From assembly GCF_030445035.2 (NCBI RefSeq), contig NC_080694.1:72369147-72433146 (forward strand): a stretch of 64,000 bases of DNA, given 5' to 3'. This document shows, piece by piece, positions 1 to 11,675 of the stretch; within the stretch, counting starts at the first letter, position 1; each line of letters begins with the position of its first letter. A model generated the notes under the pieces. The model had not been told where the DNA came from, made no database searches, and saw nothing but the letters and a program-made list of their open reading frames with translations. Origin of the DNA: Dasypus novemcinctus. Lineage: Eukaryota; Chordata; Mammalia; Cingulata; Dasypodidae. The translations under genes were made by a program, and so were the position numbers.

Positions 1-140
1 TTTTTAATTATATTTCTCCATCGTAATCTCTGTGGTCACTCTTGATTCTCTGGGGTTCCCCATTTTGGTTCTCTGGCTAGAAACCTGTGACTTTAGTTAC
101 CCCATTCTGCCACACACTTCTTCATTTGCACTTAATCTGA

Positions 141-206
141 AGACAGGCAACAGGGGAGAGAGGGAGAGACAGAGAGAGAGGCAGAGACAGAGACACAGAG
201 AGAGAT
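141..206. repeat. GA-rich simple repeat
   Basis: Purine-rich low-complexity run built from imperfect AGAGAC/AGAGAG units. It explains the Arg/Glu/Gln-rich short reading frame over it, which is not a gene. Confidence 0.8.
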
Positions 207-604
207 ATCAGTGGGCTGGGTCCACCCTTGGAGCTATAGCTCCACAGAATGGAGAGGAAGTTCCCCTGTCAGTTTTGACTCTTGCACGTTCTGTTGATAC
301 TGCTTGCCTTGTCTCTGCTGCCATAGAACTGACTGGGGATGAATGAACAGGGAAAAGAGAAGCAAAACAAAAGAAAATAGAGGACGACCTCATCCTCTGA
401 TTGTTAGAGATCTCCTTTGGCACTTCTTGAGGCTTCTCCAGGAGTCCTGTCCATGTTCTGCTGTTAAACACTGTGCTGCTCCTGTTGCTATTTCTGTGTT
501 TCTAAGTCCAGACTCAGGCATTCTAGAGGGAAAATAATGGATAAATTCACTGCCACTTTGGCGGTTCTTCCCAAACACACCTGCTGGTATTTACTTTTAA
601 GGGC

Positions 605-1056
605 TGTTTTAGTTTCCTGGGCTGCTCAAGCAAATACTGTGAAATGGGTTGGCTTAAACACTGGGAATCTATTAGCTTGCAGTTTTGAGGCTAAGAGAAA
701 ACCCCAGTCAAGCTCTCATGGTGATGCTTTCTCCTCGAAGGCTGGTGCCTGCAATCCTGGGTCTTAGTCTGTCACAAGGCCGGGCACATGGTGGCATCTC
801 CAGGTCTCCCCCTCCTTCAGATTTCATTGATGTATACTTCCAGATGCTCCCTCTGTGTGGTTTTCTGTCTGAATTTCATTCTACTTATAAAAGACTCCAG
901 TTGCAGAATGAGATCCTTCCCAACCGAGGTAGGCTACACTTCCTTAAGTGAAGTAGCCTCATCCAAAGCCCCTACTTAGAATGGTTCACACACACAGGAA
1001 GGGATTAAAAGTTAAGAACATGATTTTGTGGGGAACATACAGCTCCAGACCACCTC
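605..1056 (+). repeat. Dispersed repeat, possible solo LTR fossil
   Basis: The block begins with TGTTTTAGTTTCCTGGGCTG and contains GGGTTGGCTTAAACA and TATAAAAGACTCCAGT. This is the order of a dispersed mammalian repeat I recognise by sight but cannot name with certainty. It ends near 'acagctccagaccacc'. Length and TG start would suit a solo LTR. It is an old fossil with no coding potential. Confidence 0.45.
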
Positions 1057-1059
1057 AAG

Positions 1060-1505
1060 GGTGCTCAAATAACTTCCCATGTGCTCTCTCTTGGTTAGAC
1101 AGCAGCACTCAGTGAAGAGATAGGATGAATGTGCTTACTCCACCATACCAGGAACCAGAACCATATTTTGAAGTTAGATTAAACTTGAGCAAAACAAAAT
1201 AGTTGGTGCTTATTTCTTCCAGACGTGGTTTCCATCCTGTTTTTGGAAGACACTACCTATAACAGCAATTGCAGATGGGGATGGAAACAGCTGTGAGGAA
1301 GTGGGAGCACCAGGCTTACATCAGAAGACATGATTGAAGCTAGATATTCCTGCTCAATACCAGGACAATGTTAGTCTAGGGCACTGTGGTATCCTTACCT
1401 TAGATTTTCCTTTCTATAAAATGAACATGGCTTTTAAAAACATAAATGCAAGTGTACTTTGTGAAATAAATGACCATGGAAAAATAGCACATTCTTTTAG
1501 GGTAG
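1060..1505. other. No gene recognised
   Basis: Unique-looking intergenic DNA. No OR, exon-like or repeat signature could be assigned. Confidence 0.5.
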
Positions 1506-1509
1506 TAGA

Positions 1510-1745
1510 ATGATGAGAGCTAACATTTCATGTGTGCTCATCATGTGTGACACTATTCATGTGATTAGTAATCTCCAACCCATTTAATATGCACAGCAAG
1601 CCCATGAGAGAGGCACTATACCTATCGTTTTACAGATAAATAATGGAACCATAGAAATGTTAATCAGCTTTCCTAGGTCACACACATAAGAAGTGATGAG
1701 ACCATTGTTCAAACTCAAGGAATCTAACTCCAAAGGCTTTCTTCT
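1510..1745 (+). mobile_element. MIR SINE, sense
   Basis: Contains the MIR order: gagctaacattt, then catttaatatgcacagcaagcccatgagag, 'ttttacagataaataatgg', and 'taggtcacacacataagaagtgatgag'. An ancient tRNA-derived SINE fragment, heavily diverged. Confidence 0.8.
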
Positions 1746-1749
1746 AGTT

Positions 1750-3285
1750 GATATATATACATGTTGAGAATTAGCAGAGTGGTTTATTGTTTATAGTGGA
1801 ACTAAAGACAGAATGAAGCACTGAGTCAATGTATTTAGATTATTTCTTTAGATTATTCCAGCTCATTTAAGCACAAACCAGAGAATTTTAATATTTGAAT
1901 TTTGAATGCCTTCTCCTAATGTAGAGAGTGCCAGTTAACATTATCTTGAAGGTCCCTCCAGGATTTACTTCTTCTCTGAAGCTATAGGTTATAGCAATTG
2001 TTAATCTGCAGTAAAGACATTTGATCACTGAGGCCTATACAAGTAAGTAGTTTAGCCATTGAGCACAGAGAAAACCGCAGCTGCTTAAACCATTGTTTTG
2101 CAGTTTCTTTGCAATTAAAAAGTCTTCTTGGAAATTGGCTGTTGATCTACCAGTAAGTCACTTGGGGACTCATTAGAAAGATTACTGGTAATTGTATCAT
2201 TAAAATATTATAAATGTTCTCAAAAAGCCAGTAAACACATAATTGTTCAGGTGTTTCCAAAGACAATTCATCAGGGCATACTTACCAAACACTTTCAAGC
2301 CCGTTCCAGAGGTGCCAGCTTTGCTGGGCAGCCACCAGTGCACCTGTCTCCATTTGGCCTGGTGGTTTTTGCAATTACTCCTGGAAGAGGTCTCTGGGGG
2401 CAGACCACTTAACAAACTGCATGGAAAGATTTCCTTAAAGTCTAAGGCTTCCCCAGGGGAAAAGCGTAACTGAACACAGAGCACTCAACTGCACACGGAA
2501 GAATATTTTACTATTGAAAACTGGAGAGGCTTTCAGGAAACCTCTGGGGTATTTTCTTTAAAAGCTGCTATCCCCAGAGAGAATAAGAAGTGGATCCTTG
2601 CTAATATGGTTGATGTATATTCATCCAGCTATTCATCAGTTATTCCCATAGTTCTGAAATGCTAGATAATTATTAAAATAGCCTACCATAGTCAAAGTTC
2701 TAATTAAGCCACAAATCAAATAATAATCCAGGTAACATATAACTGTAAAAAATGTACCTCACCTTACAATATGGAAAATGTTTCCATGTGATATTTATAT
2801 TGTAGCATTTTAAATAATTTTGTTCAGTTTTATAATTTAAAATCATGCTTTTCTACAGAAAACATGGTACAGACTTTTTATATATGATACAATTTACTGT
2901 TGGGTATACAGTCAGATATTTGTTACTAGATGACCCATAAATTATTTTTATCTACCTTTGAAAAACTATATAATATTATAAATCTACATATAATTTCATA
3001 TGTACTTATAAATCTATATACAGATTACAAACCTATGTACATATAGACATATATAATAAATTTATATATGTACATTAAAATTTGTACATTTTATTAATAA
3101 ATTCTTAAAAGGTTTACTTAATTGATTTGTTTACTGTCAGCTAATATTATATCTTGTGTATATCTTGAATCAAACATTAGAAGACTGATGAGGGAGATAA
3201 TTGGTGAACTAGAAAATTTTAGTATCAGATTTATGATTCAAAATTACACCATGGTATAATTGAGAAAGCAGGCAATTTCCACTTG
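1750..3285. other. No gene recognised; AT-rich part at 2,880-3,110
   Basis: AT-rich intergenic DNA. Between about 2,880 and 3,110 it becomes a TA/CATATA low-complexity tract. A somewhat GC-richer block at 2,240-2,480 has short open frames on both strands, but they resemble nothing I know. Confidence 0.5.
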
Positions 3286-3289
3286 AATT

Positions 3290-4115
3290 AAGTGATAGAC
3301 GTTTTTAACATCCTCTTTATTTTTTTAAATATATAAAATATTTTTAATACAAGTAACTTTTACTGATACATAGTATAAAGCATAAATCCATCCAAGTGTA
3401 CAATCGATGATTTTGGTATAATCACATAGCTGTGCATTTATCACTTCAATCATTTTTAAAGAATTTCCATTATTCCAGTAATAACAATAATAAAAACAAA
3501 ACCAAACAGCCAAATAAAACTGATCACCTCTCAATCTCTCTATGCTTCCCCTTCTGTACATAATGGCTATTCTGTTTCCTTCTCTCTAGTACATTTGTAT
3601 TTGTATTTTGTAAACAGGCTTATATAAGCAATATACCCATATTTGTTTTTTTACTTGAGGTTTCACTATGTTATATAGTCCCATGTTACAATTTTTAGCT
3701 TTACTTCTAGTAATATACATGACCTTAAACTTTCCCTTTCAGCAACTGTCATACTCATATAATAGCTCTGCTAGTCACAAACACCATGATGTGATCTCAT
3801 CATTTCCATTCATTTCTAAAGATTTACAAACAACCTTTTTTTGTTTTTTACCAATTTTGCACAGGTCAAGCCTCAGCTTTCCTTTCTCTACCCTCATTCT
3901 ATTTTCCTGTAACCTCTATTCTATTTATTAATTCCATGAGATTACATAATATATTTAGTACATAATAGTGCAATCATACTCTATTTGTCCTTATGTGTCC
4001 GGCTTGTTTCACTCAACATAATGTCCTCCAAGTTCATCTACGTTGTCATATGCTTCACGACTTCAATTCTTCTTTGTGTTCTTTGCCATTTTGAAAGGGA
4101 TAAAGGTATTGGCTC
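3290..4115 (-). mobile_element. Old L1 fragment, antisense
   Basis: Antisense copy of an L1 3' part. The run near 3,990-4,050 (gtccggcttgtttcactcaa, then catctacgttgtcatatg) is the reverse complement of the ORF2 tail and 3' UTR boundary common to old eutherian L1s. Very diverged, no frame retained. Confidence 0.65.
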
Positions 4116-4119
4116 TGTT

Positions 4120-4670
4120 TCAAATTAATAATATGAGAACACCCTAACATAATGTACATCTGGCCCATACAGTAATTGGTTTAATTATTGTATAGTTGAT
4201 ACTTTTGCATATTTTAGAAAGTAAAATGTATGATATACATGCAATGAAATATGTTCTTCTCATTACCACATCCACCCACACACCCCAAAGAACACTGCCT
4301 CCAATTGGGAAGCAAATTTGGGGGACTGAGGCAAGGAAGGACAGGTGAGTAAAGTGTGCATCATTAAGTGATGCTGTGTGGAACGAGAACTGTCCTCCTG
4401 GGCACTCTCTGAGAACCACAAAGAATATTCAACTCAGAATCATGTCTAAAATGTGAGAGGCTAAGGCAAGGATCCACTGAACCACAGTCTCCAATGCCTG
4501 AGGTTTGCCCTGGGGCCATCGGCTCTTCTTTACTTCCAGCTCTGTCTGCTGCACACTGAGGAGGAGGCCCCTGGCTTTGGAGAGATCCCAAGGCAGAAAA
4601 ATGAAGACAAACTGAGGTCGGCATCTGAAGTCTTCAGCATGCATGGCTGTGTTGGAAGCAAAGGTAGATG
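4120..4670. other. No gene recognised
   Basis: Slightly GC-richer intergenic DNA. Overlapping short minus-strand frames are present but none resembles a known protein. Confidence 0.5.
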
Positions 4671-4671
4671 A

Positions 4672-4955
4672 AAGAGGATAAAAATGAAGAAATGGAACAA
4701 TGTCCTTAACCATTATGGACAGATGAAATTGGACAATAATATAAAGACCATAAAACAATGTCCTTAACTATGACAGATAGATGAATGGTGATAATAATAT
4801 GAAGATTTAGAACAATGTCCTTAATCATTATGGATAGACAAAGGGAGGTAATAATATGAATACATAGTGCAATGTCCTTAACCATTATGGATAGATGAAG
4901 GGAGGTAATAATATGAAGAAATAGAACAATGTCCCTAACCATTATGGATATAATT
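4672..4955. repeat. 57-bp minisatellite, about five units
   Basis: The motif AACAATGTCCTTA recurs at 4,696, 4,754, 4,811, 4,868 (varied) and 4,925, a spacing of 57-58 bp. Each unit continues with an imperfect 'accattatggatagatgaa' and 'aataatatgaag'. The unit length is a multiple of three, so a repeated minus-strand frame (VKDIVL...) reads through it. That frame is a by-product of the repeat. Confidence 0.9.
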
Positions 4956-5030
4956 AGAACTCACGGCCATAATTATCACTAATTTTATTACTAACATTGT
5001 CTAGATCTTTACTATACTGATATTTTGGAG

Positions 5031-5183
5031 CAGCACTGTCCAATATGGCAGCTACTAGCCACAGGTTTAAATTAATTAAAATTAAATAAAATTAAAACCT
5101 CGGTTCCTATTCACCTTTGAATCAACCACATTTGAAGTACTGACCAGCTGTGTGGCTAGTGGCTACCATGGAAGACAGTCCAG
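5031..5183 (+). mobile_element. hAT-like non-autonomous DNA transposon
   Basis: Begins CAGCACTGTCCAATATGGCAGC and ends GTGGCTAGTGGCTACCATGG...ACAGTCC, so the ends are imperfect inverted repeats around CAGTGCTGTCCAAT. The subterminal 'agccaca'/'tgtggct' pair supports this. It has the ends and size of a short mammalian hAT derivative. Exact family not determined. Confidence 0.65.
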
Positions 5184-5664
5184 ATCTAGATTATTTCCGT
5201 CTTCTCAAAATGTTCTCTGGGTAGTACTGTTCTAGAAGTTCCAGACAAATGAAATTTGGAAGAAAATATCCTTAGCTGAGGAAACTAAAAATTGTCATCA
5301 CTAATACAACTATGCAACCAAACTGGTATTTATGGGCCAGATGCATTCCACCTGAGTCCTTAAGCCTTTTCAAGTACGTCTGCAATGAAATAGATTGGGA
5401 GCATTTGACATAAAATACCTCCAATGAGGATGATTTAGTTAAAAATAAGAACAAAATTAAAAATGCTTGGAAACTCCACTGTAATCCCAAGCTACCATCT
5501 GCAAATGTTAAATATTCTTATGAGTTAGATTAATATTGTAAGGTGAGAGGCTTTATGAAATGAGACCACTGGGAAGCCTATAAACTTGTATGCATCTGTA
5601 CTGATCCATTACACATTGAAATATATATTAAATAGAGGTATTTATTTTATATATCACTTTTACT

Positions 5665-5825
5665 ATACTCTGACCACTTATTGTAGATTATTGTATGAAC
5701 AATTCCATTTAATCCTCAAAATTTATGAGGTAATTCTATAATTTCTATTTTACAGAGAAGAGAGGTGATCATTAAAACTCTTAAGTGACCTGCTTGGTTT
5801 CATCTGCATACACAGAATTGTTTTT
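5665..5825 (+). mobile_element. MIR SINE fragment, sense
   Basis: The order 'ccatttaatcctcaaaatttatgaggta', 'ttttacagagaagagagg' and 'taagtgacctgcttggtttcatctgc' follows the MIR core and tail. Short and diverged. Confidence 0.65.
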
Positions 5826-5829
5826 AGAT

Positions 5830-6592
5830 CTATGCAGGTCCCTAGCCATCAGCAAGGATTCAGTTGAAAACATCCTTCAAAAGTTTATAAATTAAGAGGC
5901 CTTGGTGCTTGTTAATTATATCCAGATACTTTTATCTAATATTTTAATAGTCCTTGATTTATTATCCCTTGATGACTTTTACTATGTCATAAACCATGGG
6001 TCAACCAAGAAAATTGGGTGGCTACTCAGGTAAGTGCCCAGGAGACCTGCTGCCTGTGTTAGCGACTGCACCCAAGCCCAGATGTTATGCTGCTGCCCCA
6101 GCATCCTAAGCAGTCTCTCCATCATTCAGGAATAAATGTGGTCCTCATGACTGACCAGACCACACCAGGAGTGGAACCAGACCACAGGCTGGGGGAGAAT
6201 ATTTACCTGCATCTTCTATGCTATTTGAATTTTTATGCCATGCAGACTACAAATTTTTGTCTGTTTTATTGGATTTTAATGAAGTCAAAATTGTGCATAA
6301 AAACAGTCACATGTATAAAGCATGATAAATTTTCATAAACTGAGCACAGCCTTGCACAGAATCCAGAAAAGGAAACAGCATTAGCCATGCACAGAGTTCC
6401 TTCCTGGGCTTTCCTGCAGAACACCCACCCCCAGGACAGCCAGTGGTTTCATTCTAAGGGCAGAAATTAAATATGCCCATTTTTTGTACTTTATATAAAT
6501 GACTTTTGTAACTCAATATCTCCTTTTACTATATACATAAATTTTGAACTGAAAAATATGTATTGATCTCTTGAGTGGTGAAGAAATGAAAT
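5830..6592. other. Intergenic; possible old L1M fragment at 6,220-6,440
   Basis: No gene seen. Part of the block ('cataaactgagcacagcctt...aatccagaaaaggaaacagcattagc') resembles the antisense 3' UTR of old L1M elements, but divergence prevents a firm call. Confidence 0.4.
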
Positions 6593-6608
6593 AAAAATAA
6601 GTTACACG
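6593..6608 (+). repeat. Left target-site duplication of the L1 at 6.6-9.2 kb
   Basis: AAAAATAAGTTACACG, repeated exactly at 9,161-9,176. Sixteen identical bases flanking an L1 that ends in an A-rich tail are expected from target-primed reverse transcription. Confidence 0.9.
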
Positions 6609-9160
6609 CATTGCCCAAAAGTGGGGGGAGAGAGGGGTAGCATACGAACACAGGAGAGGGTCAGGTGTTGGTGGAGAGTAAAATGCCGAGAAAATCATAT
6701 CAAAATATAATAAAGAGGGTTACCTGTTTAGAATGCTCGGAGGGAAGGGTCTGATGCAGGACGGGCTCCTGGGGAATGTCTAAACGCTCATTCTGCCAGA
6801 GTGGGTGACACCATGGGGTAGAAACCCAAGTAGTGAGAGTGGGGGTGGACCCACATCCTGGGGAGGACTAATGCCATCAAATAGAGGGAACTGTATCCCT
6901 CGAGAGAAAGGGTGGCTCCCAGGGCATTGGGGCAGTTGAGCAAGTTAGGCCCTGAACACTATTCCATCTATCTCTGGAAGTGGCTCCTCGGGAAACAGAG
7001 GTTGGCTGTCACTGTGGGCACCAAGGTGGAAGGGAAAATGGACGTTAAATGTGTGGAACCAAGGTAAATGGGGGGTAAGAGAGGAGTTTCATGAGAGTAC
7101 ACAAGGATGGATATAAAACATGTAATATTACACCATAACATATAGGAGATGACAGACTGACAATGTAAAACATAATGTAAAACACAGGATAACTAAGAAT
7201 GTAAAAAACTGTGTATCCTAAAGTATGTACCATAATGTAAGCACAGATGTCACCTTGTTAGAAAGCTATTGTCTCAGACTCTGTACATCACGTTAAGTAA
7301 ATATGATGTGAATAGGGTGTAAGAGTATCACTGTGGATGGGAAAAGGTTTTGTGGTGGATGTATGGGAGTGCTGTATATTATATATATGCATTGCTGTGG
7401 TCTAGGGCTCCTGTGAAAAGAAGCTCAATAATTAGGGGAAAAAGAAAAAAAAAAAGAAAAAGATAGGATGTAGAATTTTTTCCAAGTCAACACGTATTCT
7501 TTATCTAACCTTTAAACCCATCGCTATATGCCATTCCCTAGTAAGGGACCCTGACATTATATTGGGCTTCAAATTTCAGGGAGTTCTGGATCACAGAGTG
7601 GTTCAACAATGGCAATGGAGAGATACTGGTATAGGATACCATTGACAGGTGATATATGGCTGACAGGGAGCTGTACAGAACATATGTCCAGGGTGCAGGG
7701 TAATGTGTGGATATACTCATAGTGGCAACAATTAAAAACCACAGCAGGGGGCTACTGGGTTCCTGGCCAGTGGTGCTCTGTCATGATCCCTAGGGGAACA
7801 GCGACAGTCTCCCAGGTGCAGCGGCGGGGACCGGGAGGGAGTGAGGGTTCAACAGTGAGCCCCTGATGCTAATGACTATGCTTGTGAGCTGATAAGCCTA
7901 AAATAAGAACAAGGCCTAGAGCAGCATTGTGCCTGGGAATTTCCTCCTGTCAGCCTTCATGTTACTCAAATGTGGCCAGTCTCGAAGCCAAACTCAGCAT
8001 GTAAATGCAATGCCTTCCCCCCAGCGTGGGACATGACACCCGGGGATGAGCCTCCCTGGCAACGAGGGACCACTATCAACTACCAACTGATGATGCAACT
8101 GGAAAATGACCTTATATGGAAGGTTCAATGCGGATCAGCAGAATATCCCTGTCTACATAAAATAACATGACTTTAAAATGCTGTTTGACCTAATGTAAGG
8201 GGGAAATGGAAAGGAGAAATGAGTTTATATGGCTACGAGTCTCTAAAAAAGAGTCTGGAGGCTGTCAGAAGGATTGCCCTTATGCACAATTGAGCAGAGT
8301 CTGAGAGACAGATAAAGCAGATACAACCCCCAGGTATTGGTTCCTTTGAGGGCTAAAGAGACCCATGGGAGTTATGGTCATGGCCGATGGGGTTAACTAC
8401 CAGGTCAGATGGCCCCTCTTTGGAAATGGTGTTTATGTGTGATGAATCTGGACTCAGATGGGATCTCTCTACATAAGACTTTCATGCTAATGTGCTGGAG
8501 GTGCAGTTGGTGTTGGGGTTTGGGATATATTTAGGGGATTTGAATCTCTGGACTGACAGTGTGATGGCCAGGTCCTGAGCCTCAACAGACTCCAACACCT
8601 ACAATCTGATTCATTGGACTCACCACACTCAGCTAAGATGGAGTTGAAGAAGGACAACCACCACACCGTGAAGCCTAGAGTGATTACAACTGAAAGTGGG
8701 GGGATTGCATCCAGCGTCCATGTGGAATCTGAGCCTCCTCTTGACATAGATGTGCAATGGACACAACCAATCCAATGTCCACATAGAAAAGGTGGCATTG
8801 GATTGGGAAGGGTGGACATGGTGGCTGATGGGTATGGGGAAGGGAAGGAAGAGATGAGAGGTGGAGGCATCTTTGGGACATGGAACTGCCCTGGATGGTG
8901 CTTCAGGGGCAATCACCGGACATTGTAAATCCTCACAGGGCCCACTGGATGGAATGGGGGAGAGTGTGGGCCATGATGTGGACCATTGACCATGAGGTGC
9001 AGAGGTGCCCAAAGATGTACTTACCAAATGCAATGGATGTGTCATGATGATGGGAATGAGTGTTGCTGGGGGGGGGGGGGGAGAGGTGGGGTGGGGGTGG
9101 TGGGGTTGAATGGGACCTCATATATATTTTTTTTAATGAATATTATTACAAAGTCATTAA
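6609..9160 (+). mobile_element. L1 insertion, 3' UTR only, sense
   Basis: A 5'-truncated L1 consisting wholly of the long xenarthran-type 3' UTR. Its last 400 bases ('accattgaccatgaggtgcagag', 'caaatgcaatggatgtgtcatgatgatggga', 'gggacctcatata') match, in reverse, the antisense copies at 14.4, 17.2 and 28.7 kb. The direct repeat AAAAATAAGTTACACG occurs at 6,593-6,608 and 9,161-9,176 and is the target-site duplication. Weaker similarity continues just outside both copies. A G run lies at 9,068-9,082. The many open frames here are shadows. Confidence 0.9.
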
Positions 9161-9176
9161 AAAAATAAGTTACACG

Positions 9177-10035
9177 TTGCATAAAAGTGCTCAGAATATT
9201 TATATTTATGTTGAATGTTTACAAGATTTTCAATAGTCCTTTTTTCTCACTTTCAAAAGAAAAAAATCAGCTGGGTATAAAAGTATGTTTTAATATAAGT
9301 AAAGATTTATTTTTTCTTATCACTACAGTTCAGATACAGACATGAACATTTAACAAACATCCACAGAGTTCTGTAAATCACATTTTATGGCTGTACAAAG
9401 TCCCTCTTGATCAATAATTAGTCAGAAACACCCATATCTGATTACTCATATAAATTCTGACTCAGACTTTTATAAAAATGAATATAGTGTATGTGAGAAA
9501 GAGAAAGAGATAGACATATAGAAACAGAGCATGTTAAACAGAGAAAAAGAAAGGTAGAGAACCTAGAAATGCTCAAATATCTGTGCAGATCAATAAATCT
9601 ACTGGAAAAAGTAAACAGTTTAGTTATCTTGTAGGATTGTGTACACTGAACCACCAAATAATTGCCGAATTTTCAACTGTGTATGTGTAAAGATGCAATC
9701 AGTGTATCTGAAGAGAGTTCCAAAATCAAAATATTATGTGTTTTTTCCATCCTTCTTAACATTAATGATTATTTTCACATTTCTAATATCTTGCAGGCCA
9801 GTTCACTTATCCTGTTATACCATTGTGATAATGGTATCAGATATAAAATAGAATATTGTTTCTACTTTAAATAAACACATTCTATTCATCCTAGGTTTTA
9901 TCTCCATTTACCCTCTGTAGTATCTTCTTCAGCTGTCATAGTTTGCCGTACATGATCATGGTTTCTCTTCTTATCTGATTCTTTTTTCATAAAGTATAAA
10001 GTCCCCAAAGGAGAAAACGATGTTTTATTTATTAT
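9177..10035. other. No gene recognised
   Basis: AT-rich intergenic DNA with a GA-rich patch near 9,495-9,560. No repeat family or coding signal assigned. Confidence 0.5.
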
Positions 10036-10039
10036 TACT

Positions 10040-10445
10040 CCTTTCCCCTCCCCCTCCTCCCCACCATGATTTTTTGTTTTTTGTTTTTTGTTTTCTGTCT
10101 GTGTCCATTTGCTGTGATCTTATGTATCTATTTCTCTTTTTGTCTTCTCTTCTCATTTTTCTCCTATAGAATTCACTGGGATTTGAACCTGGGGACCTCT
10201 CAGGTAGAGGTCACTTGTGTTGCCTCACTTATGCTGCCTCAGTTCTTAGTTTCTGTAGCACCTCACCTTGACTCTCCCTTTCATTGCTCTTTTTGTTTCA
10301 TCATCATCGTGCTGCATGACTCACTTGCATGGGCACTAGCTCTCTGCATGGGCATATTTTTTTCTTTTTTTCCACCAGTTGACCCCTATGGTTTGAACCC
10401 ATGTCCCCCCATATGGTAGGTGGAAGCCAAATCACTTGAGACTCA
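10040..10445 (-). mobile_element. Antisense tRNA-derived SINE, two tRNA-like units
   Basis: Read on the minus strand, two Pol III B boxes are visible: CCCAGGTTCAAATCCC (complement of 10,177-10,193 region) and GGTTCAAACC (near 10,390). The plus strand starts with a T/C-rich part at 10,040-10,110, as expected for a reversed A-rich tail. The layout fits an armadillo DAS-type SINE, either a dimeric subfamily or two SINEs one beside the other. Confidence 0.7.
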
Positions 10446-10838
10446 TCCACTTTCTTTATTATTACTCTTATTACTTGAAAAGATTAATTCAATCATGCCC
10501 AGATAAATTAAATTGTCACAAATTGGTTTTGATAACAGTGACTATATCCTCATCTTAAGGTAAAGGTCTTAACATACATTGTCCTGGGCATAAGGAGGAC
10601 AATTAATTGGAAAGAATAACTAAACTCAACCCATCTCTATTTTTAGTAAAGCAAATCAAACCTCCATCACATCCTTGCTATGTTCATAGCCAATTATACT
10701 TACACTACAGACATTCCTGTAGGGTTAATGCAGATAAATAACAATTGAGGCTCATCCTTGTTTCCTGACTTGCATACCACATACATAAGCTGTCAGCAAA
10801 TATTCAAACTTATGTGTTCCAAACACACCTAGAATCTC
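10446..10838. other. No gene recognised
   Basis: Intergenic DNA. Nothing assignable. Confidence 0.5.
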
Positions 10839-10839
10839 A

Positions 10840-11515
10840 TTACTTCTACAATCCCACCATGTCACCCTGGTCCAAGTCTCCCTCTGCTGTTCTCTAGAAG
10901 ACTTTCAGGGACTTCCAGTGGACTCCATCCTTGTTAATTTACTCTTTCTCAGCTCAGCACAGGTGGGATTCTTTCAGCACAGAAGTGATATCTAGTCATT
11001 TCATTGCTCAAGTGCCCCCATGTCATCCTTAATCTTTTAGAGTAAATGTGAATATACTAAACCCAAAAAGATGCCCTTGACATGATCACCATCTGTCACT
11101 GCCCTCCTCTCCTGGGCCTCTCACCACCCACTGAGCTCCGGGCCATTGTCCATCTTGCTTTACCCACAGGCAGCTGCTCATTCTTCCCCACAGCTCTTTC
11201 ACTGGCTGCAGTCTCCATGGAATACTTCCCCTTCAGATACCTGTGCACCTCACTGCTCTGTTTCCTTTGAAAGTCTACTCAAATGTCACCCTTTTGGAGA
11301 GGGCATCATTGATTTAATCATCCAAAGGTGTACCCGCCTCAGCTTGCCATTTCTTCCTTGCCTTGCATTTATGCATACGTACCTTGATTGTCTGTCCCCT
11401 CAACTAAAACTTACAGGCATGTCTGCATGGCATGTCCTCTTGGCTTTTTTTCATTATTCACCTTGAACACTGCCTGCTCAAAAAATGTTTTGAATGAATG
11501 AGTAAATGAACAAAT
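10840..11515 (+). mobile_element. L2 LINE 3' fragment, sense
   Basis: Contains the L2 3' order: 'tcttccccacagctctttcactggctg', 'tactcaaatgtcacccttttggagagggcat' and the terminal 'tgttttgaatgaatgagtaaatgaa'. This is the classic tail of the non-poly(A) LINE2 family. Old, non-coding. Confidence 0.7.
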
Positions 11516-11675
11516 GACTAAGCAATCAATCATTAGGCATGTCTGAGTGAAGAACATGTTACCATAATACAAATTTTTGAAAGGAAAATAAAATTCAAGA
11601 AATGCATTGATTTATCACACATGAGGAAATGAATGTCATGAAATGCACATGCAGTTTGCATGTGTTCTAGTGCTG

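Noticed and set aside
4672-4955. CRISPR-like array
   Set aside because: The whole 57-bp unit is repeated, without unique spacers, and the genome is mammalian. It is a minisatellite.
8487-9168. Overlapping frames of 104-141 codons on both strands
   Set aside because: They lie in the L1 3' UTR, are unrelated to ORF1 or ORF2, and are not conserved between the L1 copies here.
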